This document shows, piece by piece, positions 10,510-27,657 of a DNA stretch of 64,000 nucleotides. Source of the stretch: Alloalcanivorax marinus (GTDB taxonomy: Bacteria > Pseudomonadota > Gammaproteobacteria > Pseudomonadales > Alcanivoracaceae); contig NZ_JAEKJB010000010.1 in NCBI RefSeq assembly GCF_016785095.1, forward strand, positions 1 to 64,000, written 5' to 3'. The notes below the pieces were generated by a model. It was not told the origin of the DNA, did not search any database, and saw only the letters and a list, made by a program, of their open reading frames with translations. The position numbers and the translations under genes are program-made. Each line of letters starts with the position of its first letter. The first letter of the stretch is position 1.

Positions 10510-12069
10510 TCAGCGCGCCACCCGGTACCCGCCGCCCCCCGGTGACGCCAGCGACAAGCGGTCACCGGGACCCGCCTCCGCGCTGTACTTGGGCGGCAGG
10601 CTCTCACCGTTAAGACGATTCTCGCCGGCGGCGCCGGGCTCGCCCCCCGCCAGCCCCCAGGGCCGGTGGCGGCGGCGCTCGGTGAGCAAGGTGAAGCGCG
10701 CTGGCGCCAGGAACTCCAGCACCCGCTCGATGCCGTCGCCGCCGCGATGCAGGCCAGCGCCGCCACTGCCGCGCCGCAGCGCGTAACGCAGCACCCGCAA
10801 GGGGTAATGCGCCTCCAGGCTTTCAATCGGTGTGTTCAGGGTGTTGGTCATGTGGCTGTGCACCGCCGACAGGCCGTCACCGGCGGCATGGGCCCCCATG
10901 CCGCCGGCCATGGTCTCGTAGTAATCCCAGGGACACTCACCGCCCGCTCCCATGGCCAGATTGTTCATGGTGCCCTGGCTGGCCGCCGGAATCGCCTCCG
11001 GCAGCGCCTCCGCCAGGGCGCCCAGTACCACGTCGACGATACGCGAGCTGGTTTCCACGTTGCCGGCGGCCACGGCACCGGGGCGGCGGGCATTGACCAG
11101 GCTGCCTTCCGGCGCCGTCAGGGTGAGCGGCCGGAACAGCCCGGCGCAGGACGGCGCGTCATCGGGCAGCAGGCAGCGGAAGCAGTACCAGGCCGCCGCC
11201 GCCGCCACCGACAGCGGGCAGTTGATGTTGCCGGCCACCTGGTCGGCGGTACCGGTGAAATCCAGATGGGCGCGGTCGCCGTCCACGGTCAGGGTGACCG
11301 CGATGACGATGTCCTCCTGGCCCTGGCCGTCGTCGTCCATCCAGTCGCGAAAGCGGTAGCTGCCGTCGGCGAGATCGGCGAGACGCTGGCGCATGCGCCG
11401 CTCACCGTAATCGTTGAGCGCCGCCAGCGCCCGCTCCAGGGCCACCGGACCTCGCTCGGCGATCAGCTCCGCCAGCCGTCGGGCGCCGGCCTGGCAGGCA
11501 CTGGCCTGGGCGGCGAAATCGGCGAACCGGGGCACCGACAGGGGCGGCGTGGTGGTGGCCGGGTCCGGTGCCAGCCCGGCCAGTTGCTGGCACAGGGGCA
11601 GTTGCCACTGGCCGGCGCGCTTGAGCCATTGGGGCGCGATCACCAGCCCTTCCTCTTCCAGAGTCCTCGACACCGGCATGGAGCCGGGGCTGTGGGCGCC
11701 AATGTTGGCGTGGTGGGCACGGGTCACGGTAAAGGCGCGCGGGGCATCGTCCACGAACACCGGCGCCACCACGGTGACATCCGGCAGATGGGTTCCCCCC
11801 AGGTAAGGGTCATTGACCACCAGCAGATCGCCGGGCCGCCAGTCGCGGCCGTCCACCAGATCGGCCATGGCGTAGGCCATGGAACCCAGGTGCACGGGGA
11901 TGTGCGCGGCCTGGGCGCAGAGACCTCCGTCGGCGTCGAAAATAGCGCAGGAGAAATCCAGACGGTCCTTGATGTTCGGAGACAGGGCGCTGGCGCGCAG
12001 CAGCGCGCCCATTTCGTCGCAAATGCCGGCCAGGCGGTTAGCGAAAATGCTCAGTTGAATCGGGTCCAT
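10510..12069 (-). CDS. Hydantoinase B/oxoprolinase-family subunit (orphan HyuB)
   Basis: A 519-residue protein matching the hydantoinase B/5-oxoprolinase beta family. It begins [20 protein letters not shown] and contains the family stretches [14 protein letters not shown] (about residue 42) and [14 protein letters not shown] (about 88). A Gly-rich C-terminal segment reads SPGGGGY. Members normally pair with an ATP-dependent HyuA subunit to open 5-membered cyclic amides. No HyuA lies on either side here, which is unusual. The start ATG at 12069 follows GGAGGCTCCCC. Much longer upstream reading frames overlap the divergent argD and are shadows. The substrate is unknown. Confidence 0.85.
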   Translation of the reverse strand: MDPIQLSIFANRLAGICDEMGALLRASALSPNIKDRLDFSCAIFDADGGLCAQAAHIPVHLGSMAYAMADLVDGRDWRPGDLLVVNDPYLGGTHLPDVTVVAPVFVDDAPRAFTVTRAHHANIGAHSPGSMPVSRTLEEEGLVIAPQWLKRAGQWQLPLCQQLAGLAPDPATTTPPLSVPRFADFAAQASACQAGARRLAELIAERGPVALERALAALNDYGERRMRQRLADLADGSYRFRDWMDDDGQGQEDIVIAVTLTVDGDRAHLDFTGTADQVAGNINCPLSVAAAAAWYCFRCLLPDDAPSCAGLFRPLTLTAPEGSLVNARRPGAVAAGNVETSSRIVDVVLGALAEALPEAIPAASQGTMNNLAMGAGGECPWDYYETMAGGMGAHAAGDGLSAVHSHMTNTLNTPIESLEAHYPLRVLRYALRRGSGGAGLHRGGDGIERVLEFLAPARFTLLTERRRHRPWGLAGGEPGAAGENRLNGESLPPKYSAEAGPGDRLSLASPGGGGYRVAR

Positions 12070-12121
12070 GGGGAGCCTCCGTCGCGATCCGGCCAATTGC
12101 GTCATATCCCGCGCGCCAGTA

Positions 12122-12130
12122 TTATCCACA
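12122..12130 (+). promoter_or_regulatory. DnaA-box 9-mer (TTATCCACA) upstream of argD
   Basis: Perfect consensus DnaA box in the gap between hyuB and argD. It is single and not near replication genes, so its function is doubtful. It may be a chance match or a minor DnaA site. Confidence 0.3.
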
Positions 12131-12138
12131 ATCCACCC

Positions 12139-12163
12139 GGCAGCCAAGGCTGCCGTTTTTCGT
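12139..12163 (+). other. GC-rich hairpin with T-run in the argD leader
   Basis: CGGCAG-CCAAGG-CTGCCG followed by TTTTT has the form of an intrinsic terminator but sits 15 bases before the argD start codon and downstream of no plus-strand gene. It could attenuate argD, or act as a stop for transcripts entering from upstream. Confidence 0.55.
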
Positions 12164-12177
12164 TTGGTGAGAAACAA

Positions 12178-13355
<1,178 letters not shown>

Positions 13356-13359
<4 letters not shown>

Positions 13360-14267
13360 GTACCCGTCACTTCCTTACCCTGATGGACCTGACGCCCAAG
13401 GAACTGGGTTACCTGATCCAGCGTGCCGTGGAACTGAAAACCATGCTGCACACCGGCCAGTTCCACGAGCCGCTGCGCGGCAAGACGCTGGGCATGATTT
13501 TCGAGAAATCCTCCACCCGTACCCGGGTGTCCTTCGAAGTGGCGATGACCCAGTTCGGCGGCGCCAGCGTGTTCCTGTCGCCCCGTGACACCCAGCTCGG
13601 TCGCGGTGAACCGGTGGAGGACTCCGCCCGGGTGCTCTCGCGCATGGTCGACGTGGTGATGATCCGTACCTTCGATCACGCCACCGTGGAAACCTTCGCC
13701 GGCTATTCCCGGGTGCCGGTGATCAATGCCCTCACCGACCAGTTTCACCCCTGCCAGTTGCTCGCCGACATGCAGACCTACGTGGAGCATCGCGGCGCCA
13801 TCGAGGGCCGCAAGGTGGCCTGGATCGGCGACGGCAACAACATGTGCGCGAGCTACATCAATGCCGCCGAGCAGTTCGGTTTCGAGCTGGTGGTGTCCTG
13901 CCCGGAAGGCTTCGAGCCACCGCCGGAACTGGTGGCGGAATTCGCCCACCGGGTGACCCTGGAACCGGACCCGGCCAAGGCCGTGGCCGGCGCCCACCTG
14001 GTTTCCACTGACGTGTGGGCCTCCATGGGCCAGGAACAGGAACAGGCGGAACGGGCGCGGCGCTTCGCCGACTATCAGGTGAGCCCGGCGCTCATGGACC
14101 ACGCCGATCCCGAGGCGTTGTTCATGCACTGCCTGCCCGCCCACCGTGGCGAGGAAATCAGCCACGACATGCTGGATGATCCCCGTTCCGTGGTCTGGGA
14201 CCAGGCGGAGAACCGGCTGCACGCCCAGAAGGCGCTGCTGGAGTTTCTGGTCGCCGGTCAGAATTAG
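13356..14267 (+). CDS. argF: Ornithine carbamoyltransferase, anabolic
   Basis: A 303-residue enzyme that makes citrulline from ornithine and carbamoyl phosphate. The carbamoyl-phosphate loop [13 protein letters not shown] (about residue 49), the DQFHPCQ motif (about 131) and the ornithine-site [11 protein letters not shown] (about 257) are all present. The length fits the anabolic pseudomonad-type ArgF. It overlaps argD by ATGA and ends 6 bases before the convergent diguanylate cyclase gene. With argD and argG it covers three steps of arginine synthesis within 6 kb. Confidence 0.96.
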
Positions 14268-14273
14268 GAAGGC

Positions 14274-15389
14274 CTACGACCGCTCTTCGCGGCAAACCCG
14301 ATCGCGGCCGCCGCTCTTGGCCAGATAGAGCGCGCGGTCGGCCCGGGCCAGCAACTGATCGATGCTTTCCCCTTCCCGGTAGCAGGCCACGCCCGCGGAC
14401 AGACTCACCTTGGGCGGCCCGTTGAGCGCCCGGAAACTCCGCTCGCCCCAGCGCCGCCGCAGGCGCTCGGCGACCAGTTCGGCGCCGTCCAGGTCGCTCT
14501 GCGGCAGCACCAGAATGAACTCCTCGCCTCCCAGCCGGGCCAGATAGTCCCCTTCACGCAGATCCGCCAGCGCGTGTTCGGCGAAATCCCGCAGTACCCG
14601 GTCGCCCCAGCCATGGCCGAAGGCATCATTGATCGCCTTGAAGTGATCCAGGTCCACGTAGCACACCGAAAAGGGGTAGATGCCGCTGTCCGCCAGCCCT
14701 TTCTGGCGCTCCAGCACCTCCATGATATGGCGCCGGTTGAACAGGCCGGTAAGATCATCGCGGATGGCCAGATCACGGACCTGTTCCAGCGCGTCGGCCA
14801 GCGCCAGGTTCTTCACCGCCAACCGTCGTCTCAATCCGTTCACGCCACTGCCGGTGACCGCGAAACTCAGGCTCACCAGGGTGAACACCAGCCATTGCAG
14901 CGCCTCCAGCACCGGGCTCATGCGCACGCCGTGATACCACCAGGCCAGCGCCAGCATGGCGGCGTACCCGAGGCCGGCAAGCAACGCCAGCACCAGCAGC
15001 GCGCCAGCGCCAAGCCGGAAAGAAACCAGCAACAGCAACGGGAAAAAAAGCATCAGGGCACTAATGCGTGCCTCGTCCAACCCGAAGGCGGTAACCAGGA
15101 AGGCGGCCAACAGCAGCAGCGCCATGGGAAAGGACAGACTCGGCTCCGACCACTGCGCGGTCGCCCCGCTTTCCACCAGGGCAAGATACGGTGCCGCCAC
15201 GGCGACCAGCACCGCCAGCATTCCCAGCAGCACCCGGGGGTCCAGACTCAGCGCGCCCAGCCAACACAACAGCACCGTCAGCAATGCGTGCAGGCCGGCC
15301 ACCGCCACCAGGGCGCGCCCATGGCGGCTGAGCAGACGCTGCTCATTGACGGTAAGCCGGCCAACCCGGCGCCAATCCCCCGCCTTCAT
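14274..15389 (-). CDS. Membrane-anchored GGDEF diguanylate cyclase (downstream copy)
   Basis: A 371-residue protein with about six hydrophobic segments in residues 25-190 and a C-terminal GGDEF domain that would make cyclic-di-GMP. The active site reads ARLGGEEF (about residue 290). An RxxD inhibitory site (REGD) sits exactly five residues before it, so product inhibition is expected. The sensory membrane part matches no domain I can name. It overlaps the preceding cyclase gene by ATGA. The two share architecture and many motifs, consistent with tandem duplication. Confidence 0.9.
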   Translation of the reverse strand: MKAGDWRRVGRLTVNEQRLLSRHGRALVAVAGLHALLTVLLCWLGALSLDPRVLLGMLAVLVAVAAPYLALVESGATAQWSEPSLSFPMALLLLAAFLVTAFGLDEARISALMLFFPLLLLVSFRLGAGALLVLALLAGLGYAAMLALAWWYHGVRMSPVLEALQWLVFTLVSLSFAVTGSGVNGLRRRLAVKNLALADALEQVRDLAIRDDLTGLFNRRHIMEVLERQKGLADSGIYPFSVCYVDLDHFKAINDAFGHGWGDRVLRDFAEHALADLREGDYLARLGGEEFILVLPQSDLDGAELVAERLRRRWGERSFRALNGPPKVSLSAGVACYREGESIDQLLARADRALYLAKSGGRDRVCREERS

Positions 15390-16486
15390 GGCGGCCCCGC
15401 CATCACGATCCGGTCGCGACCGCCGGTCTTGGCCTGGTAAAGCAGCCGGTCGGCCCGGGCCAGCACCTGATCCGGGCTCTCCGTCGCCGCCGCCACCGTA
15501 AGCCCCACGGACGCGGTGACTTCCAGAGCCGGCGCCGCCATGAAGCGCTGGGCACGCAACGCCGTCATCAGGCCTTCCACCGTGGTCCTGGCCTGGTCCA
15601 GATCGAGCACCGGCAACACCAGCAGAAACTCTTCCCCGCCCAGGCGCGCGGCGATATCCTTTTCACCCAGGTAGCGGCGGGTGAGATCGGCGAATCGCAT
15701 CAATACCCGATCTCCGAACAGGTGGCCGTGGCGGTCGTTGATGCGTTTGAAGTGATCCAGGTCGACGAACGCCACCGCCAGCAGGAAGGCCCCCCGGCGC
15801 GCCTGGCCACAGCTTTTGGCCAGCAGCTCCATGGCATGGCGGCGCGAATACAGGCCGGTGAGTTCATCCTTCACCGCCAGATCCTGAATCCGCTCCAGCA
15901 GGTCGGTAAGCTGGCCGTTACGCTGGCGCAGACGCAGGCGGATGGTGGATATCTCGCTGGCCAGCAACACCATGGCCAGGGTGGTGAAAGCGAACAGCAG
16001 CCACTGACTCCAGGCGGCGGCGGGCCGGGTCAGATCGCCCTGCAGGCGCAAGGTCAGCAGCACCAGGCCATAGCCGGCCACGGCGATGGCGGCGGCCCGC
16101 GCCACGGCGCGGCGCCGCACCCGGAACACGCCCTGATGCAACACCGCGAAAAAGAAGGTCATCACCGCCAGTTGGGCCTGCTCCACGAATCCCACCGAAA
16201 GAAGCAGCGCCAGGGTGGACCAGATCATCAGGGGTTCGGTCAGGGAGGGGTCGTTCAAACGGCGGTTGGCACCGGCCTGGGCAAAGGCGAGCAGCGCCAG
16301 ATGGCCGCCCCAGATGACCGCGAACAGACGCCAGAAGGCGGGTTCGCCGCCCCGGAAAAGGCCCCATTGCAGCGTCAGCCAGCACACCAGGGTGTGCGCC
16401 GCGCCGCCCGCCAGCAAGGCGAACGCCAGCCGGCGCAGGTAGAATTCCTGGCGCCGGTCAGGCGCCGTGCAGCGCCATCCGCGCAT
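15386..16486 (-). CDS. Membrane-anchored GGDEF diguanylate cyclase (upstream copy)
   Basis: A 366-residue paralogue of the next gene: several N-terminal membrane helices (about residues 15-190), a short coiled segment, then a GGDEF domain with ARLGGEEFLLVLP. The residues at the usual RxxD inhibitory site are GEKD, so the arginine is missing and feedback control may be lost, unlike in the partner. The start at 16486 has AAGGAGCGT in front. A longer frame starting at 16609 lacks a good ribosome binding site. It is translationally coupled to the downstream cyclase. Confidence 0.88.
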   Translation of the reverse strand: MRGWRCTAPDRRQEFYLRRLAFALLAGGAAHTLVCWLTLQWGLFRGGEPAFWRLFAVIWGGHLALLAFAQAGANRRLNDPSLTEPLMIWSTLALLLSVGFVEQAQLAVMTFFFAVLHQGVFRVRRRAVARAAAIAVAGYGLVLLTLRLQGDLTRPAAAWSQWLLFAFTTLAMVLLASEISTIRLRLRQRNGQLTDLLERIQDLAVKDELTGLYSRRHAMELLAKSCGQARRGAFLLAVAFVDLDHFKRINDRHGHLFGDRVLMRFADLTRRYLGEKDIAARLGGEEFLLVLPVLDLDQARTTVEGLMTALRAQRFMAAPALEVTASVGLTVAAATESPDQVLARADRLLYQAKTGGRDRIVMAGPP

Positions 16487-16656
16487 ACGCTCCTTCCCCC
16501 AAGGCCATGATGCAACGAACCGGCGTTCAACGCATGCGTCCCCGCCGGCGACGACGAGCGTCTCCCGGGGAGAAGGATGATGGATCGACAAGACACCGGC
16601 GATTGCCACCGATGATAATTAAAAATGTGCATCAAATCACATTTTTGGTCGGGAAT

Positions 16657-18147
<1,491 letters not shown>

Positions 18148-18179
18148 GTTCACACTTCCTTTCATGGTCCGGCTTGCCA

Positions 18180-18204
18180 ATCGCGGCGAAGGCCGCTCCT
18201 GCCG
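18180..18204. repeat. REP-like element, diverged (ATCGCGGCGAAGGCCGCTCCTG)
   Basis: Shares the ATCGCG...CGCTCCT frame of the REP family but with a GGCGAAGGCC core. It lies in the 62-base gap between the sensor kinase and glpK. Confidence 0.55.
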
Positions 18205-18209
18205 TTTTG

Positions 18210-19838
18210 TTATAGGCCGCGGCGGCGGCCGAGTACGTGCTGTTTTTGCTGGTGCCGGGGCAGAATGACACGAAAGCGGGCGCCACCCCATTCGCTTTCG
18301 GAAACCTGGATCGCGCCACCGTGCCAATCGACGATGCGTTTGACGATGGACAGCCCCAGGCCGTAGCCGCCACTGGCCCGGTGGCGGCTTTTATCAAGCC
18401 GGGCGAACGGCTTGAAGACCCGCTCGCGCTGGTGCTCGGGGATACCCTTGCCGTCATCGTCCACATCCAGCACCACCTGATCGCCCTCCTCGCTCAGGGT
18501 CATGCGCACGCGGCTGCTGGCATAGCGCAGGGCATTGGTGACCAGGTTCTGCAGAATACGGTGCAGGTAGCGGGGGTCGCCGTCCAGGGTCAGATCGGTG
18601 GCGCCGGCCACCTCCACGGCGATGTCACCGCGAATGTCCTCCAGTTCGGCGGCCAGTTGCTCGCAGATATCACGCACCATCACCGGCTGGAATTCGATGT
18701 TGGGAGTGCCCTCCTCCAGGCGCGCGTAGGTGAGGATCTCATCGATCAGGCGGTCGAGCTGGTCGATGTCCTTGTCCAGGGCATTGAGCTTGCCGCGGCG
18801 CTCTTCGGCGGATTCGCAGTCCGCCAGCATTTCCAAACCGAAACGCAGCCTCGCCACCGGCGTGCGCAGTTCATGGGATACCGCCCGTGTCAGCTCCCTC
18901 TGGGCTTCGATCAGACGCCGGATGTGGGCGGTCATGCCATTGAAGGTGGCGGCCACCTGACCGATGGGGTCGTTACCGGGAATATCCGCGTAGGCACCGA
19001 GATCACCGCTGCCCAGGCGTTTCACCGCCCGGTCCAGGCGGCGCAGGCGGGTTTGCAGGGGACGCACCTGAAGGTAGGTGGACACCGCCACCAGTAACAG
19101 CGCCAGCACACCGGCGATGCTCAGCAACTGCCAGGGAAACTGATCGAACAGATGCAGCGGGCCCATCACCAGCACGCGCGGATCGGTGGCGCCGTCGTCC
19201 ACCGGCATCAGCACACGCACGCCGGCGTCACGGCGGGTGCTGTCGGACAACGACAACACCACCTCGTCGCGCCCCAGCCGGCGGCGTTGCTCGCCATCCA
19301 GCTCCAGGGAGGATTGCCGCTGTATCACGAGCGGATAACCGAACTGCCGGTTGAGCTCGACCAGCACCTCGTCCCAGCGGGCCCGGGGCTGGTCGCGCAG
19401 GTGGTCGAGCACCAGGCGGGCGGTGGCGCGGGCCTGCTGCTCGGACAGGCGGCTCAGGCGCGCGCGCAGATAGAGGTCGGCGTCGGGCAGCGGATACAGC
19501 ACGGTGACGGCGTTGCCATCCGGCTCGCCGCGCAGCACCACGCGCTGCTCGTCCAGATGCAGGGCTTCCCGGTAGGACAATTCGAGGCTGCTACCGGTGC
19601 GCACCTCCACCGGCGCGCCGAATAACCGGGTCAGTTCCAGGGAACGGGCCTCGCGACCGGGCTGGTCCAGGCCCCGGTAGCTGTCCGCCATCAGGTGGAA
19701 AGTGCCCTTGGCCATGCGCTCGCGGTACAGCAGGGAACGGTAGTCGTTGACCAGATCCACGCCGGCCCAGGTGAGCGCGCCGATGATCAGCAGCGCGACC
19801 AGGATGCCGCCGTAGATGCGGACGAAGATACTGTTCAA
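18210..19838 (-). CDS. rstB: Sensor histidine kinase, RstB-like
   Basis: A 542-residue inner-membrane kinase. TM1 is at about residues 8-28, followed by a periplasmic domain of about 210 residues and TM2 near 240. A HAMP region follows, then HisKA with the phospho-accepting histidine in [13 protein letters not shown]. The catalytic domain has [20 protein letters not shown] and [10 protein letters not shown]. The start is TTG at 19838, immediately after the regulator's TAA, and no better ATG is close by. It resembles RstB of the RstAB pair; the signal sensed is unknown. The assignment rests on overall similarity and on its partner. Confidence 0.8.
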   Translation of the reverse strand: MNSIFVRIYGGILVALLIIGALTWAGVDLVNDYRSLLYRERMAKGTFHLMADSYRGLDQPGREARSLELTRLFGAPVEVRTGSSLELSYREALHLDEQRVVLRGEPDGNAVTVLYPLPDADLYLRARLSRLSEQQARATARLVLDHLRDQPRARWDEVLVELNRQFGYPLVIQRQSSLELDGEQRRRLGRDEVVLSLSDSTRRDAGVRVLMPVDDGATDPRVLVMGPLHLFDQFPWQLLSIAGVLALLLVAVSTYLQVRPLQTRLRRLDRAVKRLGSGDLGAYADIPGNDPIGQVAATFNGMTAHIRRLIEAQRELTRAVSHELRTPVARLRFGLEMLADCESAEERRGKLNALDKDIDQLDRLIDEILTYARLEEGTPNIEFQPVMVRDICEQLAAELEDIRGDIAVEVAGATDLTLDGDPRYLHRILQNLVTNALRYASSRVRMTLSEEGDQVVLDVDDDGKGIPEHQRERVFKPFARLDKSRHRASGGYGLGLSIVKRIVDWHGGAIQVSESEWGGARFRVILPRHQQKQHVLGRRRGL

Positions 19839-20561
19839 TTAGCCGGAGCTCATTTCCTTGACGAACAGATAGCCCTTGGAACGCACCGTCTTGATACGCT
19901 TGGGGTTCTCCGGATCGTCGCCCACCTTGGGGCGGATGCGGGAAATACGCACATCGATGGAACGGTCCTGGCCGTCGTACTGGATGCCGCGCAACTTTTC
20001 GAAGATGGTCTCCCGGGACAGCACGGTGCCGGCGTTGGACGCCAGCAGCCAGAGCAGATCGTACTCGGCGCTAGTGAGGTCCACGGACTCGCCGCGCAGG
20101 GTCACCTCGCGGGCGGAGTTGTCGATCACCAGAACACCGAACTCCAGCCGTGACGGCGAGCTGTCGCGCTCGCTGTCGGTTTCCACCCGGCGCAACAGGG
20201 CCCGGATACGCGCCAGCAACACCCGTGGCTTGACCGGCTTGGCGACGTAGTCGTCGGCGCCCATCTCCAGCCCCAGCACCTGATCCATGTCGTCGGTGCG
20301 GGCGGTGAGCATGAGGATGGGATTCTTGTAGCCGCCGCGCACCTCCCGGCACACGGTGAGGCCGTCGGCGCCGGGCAGCATCAGATCCAGCACCACCAGG
20401 TCCGGCTGCTCGGAACGGATGCGGCGGATGGCTTCCTCGCCGTCACTCACCACGGTGACATCAAGACCGTTGGATTGCAGATATTCACAGGTGAGATCGG
20501 CGAGACGCTCGTCATCTTCGACGATCATGATCGTCGGCGGGTTATCCTGCACGGTGGTCAT
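19839..20561 (-). CDS. rstA: OmpR-family response regulator, RstA-like
   Basis: A 240-residue response regulator. The receiver has the acidic pair EDDE (about residue 15), the phospho-acceptor in VVLDLMLPG (about 58) and the conserved lysine in VAKPVKP (about 109). The C-terminal winged-helix domain contains LTSAEYDLLWLLASNAG and RSIDVRISRIRPKV. It is cotranscribed with the sensor, with no spacer between them. It is divergent from nrdA across a 551-base control region, so the two promoters may influence each other. Confidence 0.85.
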   Translation of the reverse strand: MTTVQDNPPTIMIVEDDERLADLTCEYLQSNGLDVTVVSDGEEAIRRIRSEQPDLVVLDLMLPGADGLTVCREVRGGYKNPILMLTARTDDMDQVLGLEMGADDYVAKPVKPRVLLARIRALLRRVETDSERDSSPSRLEFGVLVIDNSAREVTLRGESVDLTSAEYDLLWLLASNAGTVLSRETIFEKLRGIQYDGQDRSIDVRISRIRPKVGDDPENPKRIKTVRSKGYLFVKEMSSG

Positions 20562-20653
20562 CCCGTCCTTGTCCTTTTTGGTTGTTGAGCCGTTCGCATT
20601 CTTTTATACGCATACCGGTGCGCGCGGGCAACCGCGCGTGGTGCCGGGCGGCG

Positions 20654-20669
20654 GCACAATATATAGGGT
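20654..20669 (+). promoter_or_regulatory. NrdR-like box (GCACAATATATAGGGT)
   Basis: Matches 14 of 16 positions of the NrdR consensus ACACwATATATwGTGT. It is the copy closest to rstA and has no partner box at the usual spacing. Confidence 0.55.
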
Positions 20670-20731
20670 TTCGGCGCCGGGCCCAAGCACCCCGGGTTTT
20701 TGCTCACAAAGACCCACATTCCCCTCACAGA

Positions 20732-20740
20732 TTATCCACA
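20732..20740 (+). promoter_or_regulatory. DnaA box (TTATCCACA) upstream of nrdA
   Basis: Perfect 9-mer, about 30 bases before the candidate nrdA -35. In E. coli DnaA controls nrdAB from similar sites, which couples deoxynucleotide supply to replication initiation. Confidence 0.6.
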
Positions 20741-20778
20741 GGATTTCCCCAGCGGGAGGCATTGCAAAAACGCGGCCT

Positions 20779-20826
20779 CACCTATAAATTGTAGCCTTAT
20801 CGGGCAGCGACCCCAAGATATTGGGT
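20779..20826 (+). promoter_or_regulatory. Paired NrdR-like boxes over the nrdA promoter
   Basis: Two palindromic boxes, 20779-20794 (CACCTATAAATTGTAG, weak, 10 of 16) and 20811-20826 (CCCCAAGATATTGGGT, 12 of 16), are 32 bp apart centre to centre. This is about three helical turns, the spacing known for NrdR box pairs. The first covers the candidate -10, as expected for a repressor. Confidence 0.6.
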
Positions 20827-20955
20827 TTTCAGGCCACTTTCCGGACGGACGGCCCCTCGCTTTACCTTCCCCGGAAAACCCAGCCGGATCAGCCATTTAC
20901 GGCCCCCGAGGGACCAGAAAAGGCGCCAGGCCCGACCCACGCAGCAGCATACTGA

Positions 20956-20971
20956 ACACTATATATGGTGT
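20956..20971 (+). promoter_or_regulatory. Near-perfect NrdR box (ACACTATATATGGTGT)
   Basis: Matches 15 of 16 consensus positions and lies 142 bases before the nrdA start. It is the best NrdR site in the window. It could serve a second promoter or act as a roadblock. Confidence 0.7.
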
Positions 20972-21112
20972 TCGCGCCGCCGGAGCGCATCCCCGGCCCC
21001 CGCCATCCCGTCCGGTGACCGGCGGCGCGAACCCGAAGCGAACGGCACACAACGCGAACAGTACTCAACACAGACAGCACACAACGCACCGATATCGAAC
21101 GGAGAGGGCATC

Positions 21113-24022
<2,910 letters not shown>

Positions 24023-24024
24023 AA

Positions 24025-24094
24025 GACGCAAGCACGCTTACACGCCGGCACGCATCACGCCTTTTCGCGTGCCAGCGTGAAGCGTGTTGCGTGC
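24025..24094 (+). other. Long imperfect hairpin between nrdA and nrdB
   Basis: The arms 24025-24053 and 24067-24094 pair over about 27 bp with two single-base bulges and one mismatch, around a 13-base loop. The stem begins two bases after the nrdA stop codon. There is no T-run, so it looks like an RNA-stability or processing element rather than a terminator. It could set the nrdA:nrdB ratio. Confidence 0.75.
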
Positions 24095-24162
24095 AAGCGG
24101 CTTCTTTAAAGAATGCACCATCCGTGACGCCAAGGCGCCACCCTGAAAGAATGGAGAGAGAC

Positions 24163-25479
<1,317 letters not shown>

Positions 25480-25492
25480 GTGCCGGCTCCAT

Positions 25493-25515
25493 GGGGCGGG
25501 GTTTGTCCCCGCCCC
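25493..25515 (+). terminator. Possible terminator after nrdB
   Basis: GGGGCGGGG-TTTGT-CCCCGCCCC makes a 9-bp GC stem 14 bases after the nrdB stop. Only a weak T-run follows (CGTCCTTT), so termination may be partial. Confidence 0.55.
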
Positions 25516-25556
25516 CGTCCTTTGGCACCATAGTAAGGACCATTCACGGAGGCCGC

Positions 25557-25772
25557 ATGAGCGATCAAGACCACGACGATTTCCAGGAGGAAGCCCGGGA
25601 CCTTATCTCCGCCATCGAGCAGGTCGAGGAAACCCTGGCGATGATGACCACCGTGGTGAGCCAGCTCAAGGAGCAGGTCACCGCCCACATCGACGGCGAT
25701 GAAGACACCGTGGAAATGAGCGCCGAGGAATTCCTGGAACAGTGCGAGAACATCGAGGGCACCTGGCACTGA
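25557..25772 (+). CDS. Small acidic coiled-coil protein, unknown function
   Basis: A 71-residue acidic protein of unknown function. The heptad-like stretch AIEQVEETLAMMTTVVSQL (about residues 19-37) suggests a short coiled coil or helical hairpin, followed by an acidic tail (GDEDTVEMSAEEFLEQ). A strong ribosome binding site (ACGGAGG) precedes ATG 25557. Codon use is GC-rich in third positions as in neighbouring genes, which supports a real gene. It lies 77 bases after nrdB and could be cotranscribed if the hairpin there is leaky. I recognise no family. Confidence 0.7.
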   Translation: MSDQDHDDFQEEARDLISAIEQVEETLAMMTTVVSQLKEQVTAHIDGDEDTVEMSAEEFLEQCENIEGTWH

Positions 25773-25915
25773 GGATCGCCCCGACCAATACCACGCATCA
25801 GTATTCACCATACCCGCCCGCGCCATCGACGCGTTATAGTACCCCCCAGCATGACGATCCCCGCCAATCGAAGAATGAAGGGCGCGCGAACCGCGTGCCG
25901 GTAAGGAGAGCCTGA

Positions 25916-27559
<1,644 letters not shown>

Positions 27560-27657
27560 GCCCGCCGGCCCGCCCGCGCGTGACGCTGCCTCGCGGCGTT
27601 TCCGCGCGCCGCCGCATTACATTACAGTAGGCCCATTGAGATAACGGGGACCTTTCC

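Larger units (their letters stand above)
20562..21112. promoter_or_regulatory. 551-base rstA-nrdA divergent control region
   Basis: No gene is visible. The region is less GC-rich than its flanks and holds four NrdR-like boxes, a perfect DnaA box (20732-20740) and a candidate nrdA promoter. That promoter has a TTGCAA -35 at 20762-20767 and a TATAAA -10 at 20783-20788. The nrdA ribosome binding site GGAGAGGG lies at its end. Confidence 0.7.

Noticed and set aside
10666..12177. A 504-codon upstream extension of argD
   Set aside because: It lies antisense to hyuB. ArgD homology begins at 12178, where a ribosome binding site is present.
20732..20740. A replication origin near the DnaA box
   Set aside because: A single box, no cluster of 9-mers, no AT-rich 13-mers and no dnaA, dnaN or gyrB nearby.
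20779..20794. Using CACCTATAAATTGTAG alone as a NrdR site
   Set aside because: Only 10 of 16 positions match. It is kept only as part of a pair because of the 32-bp spacing to the better box.
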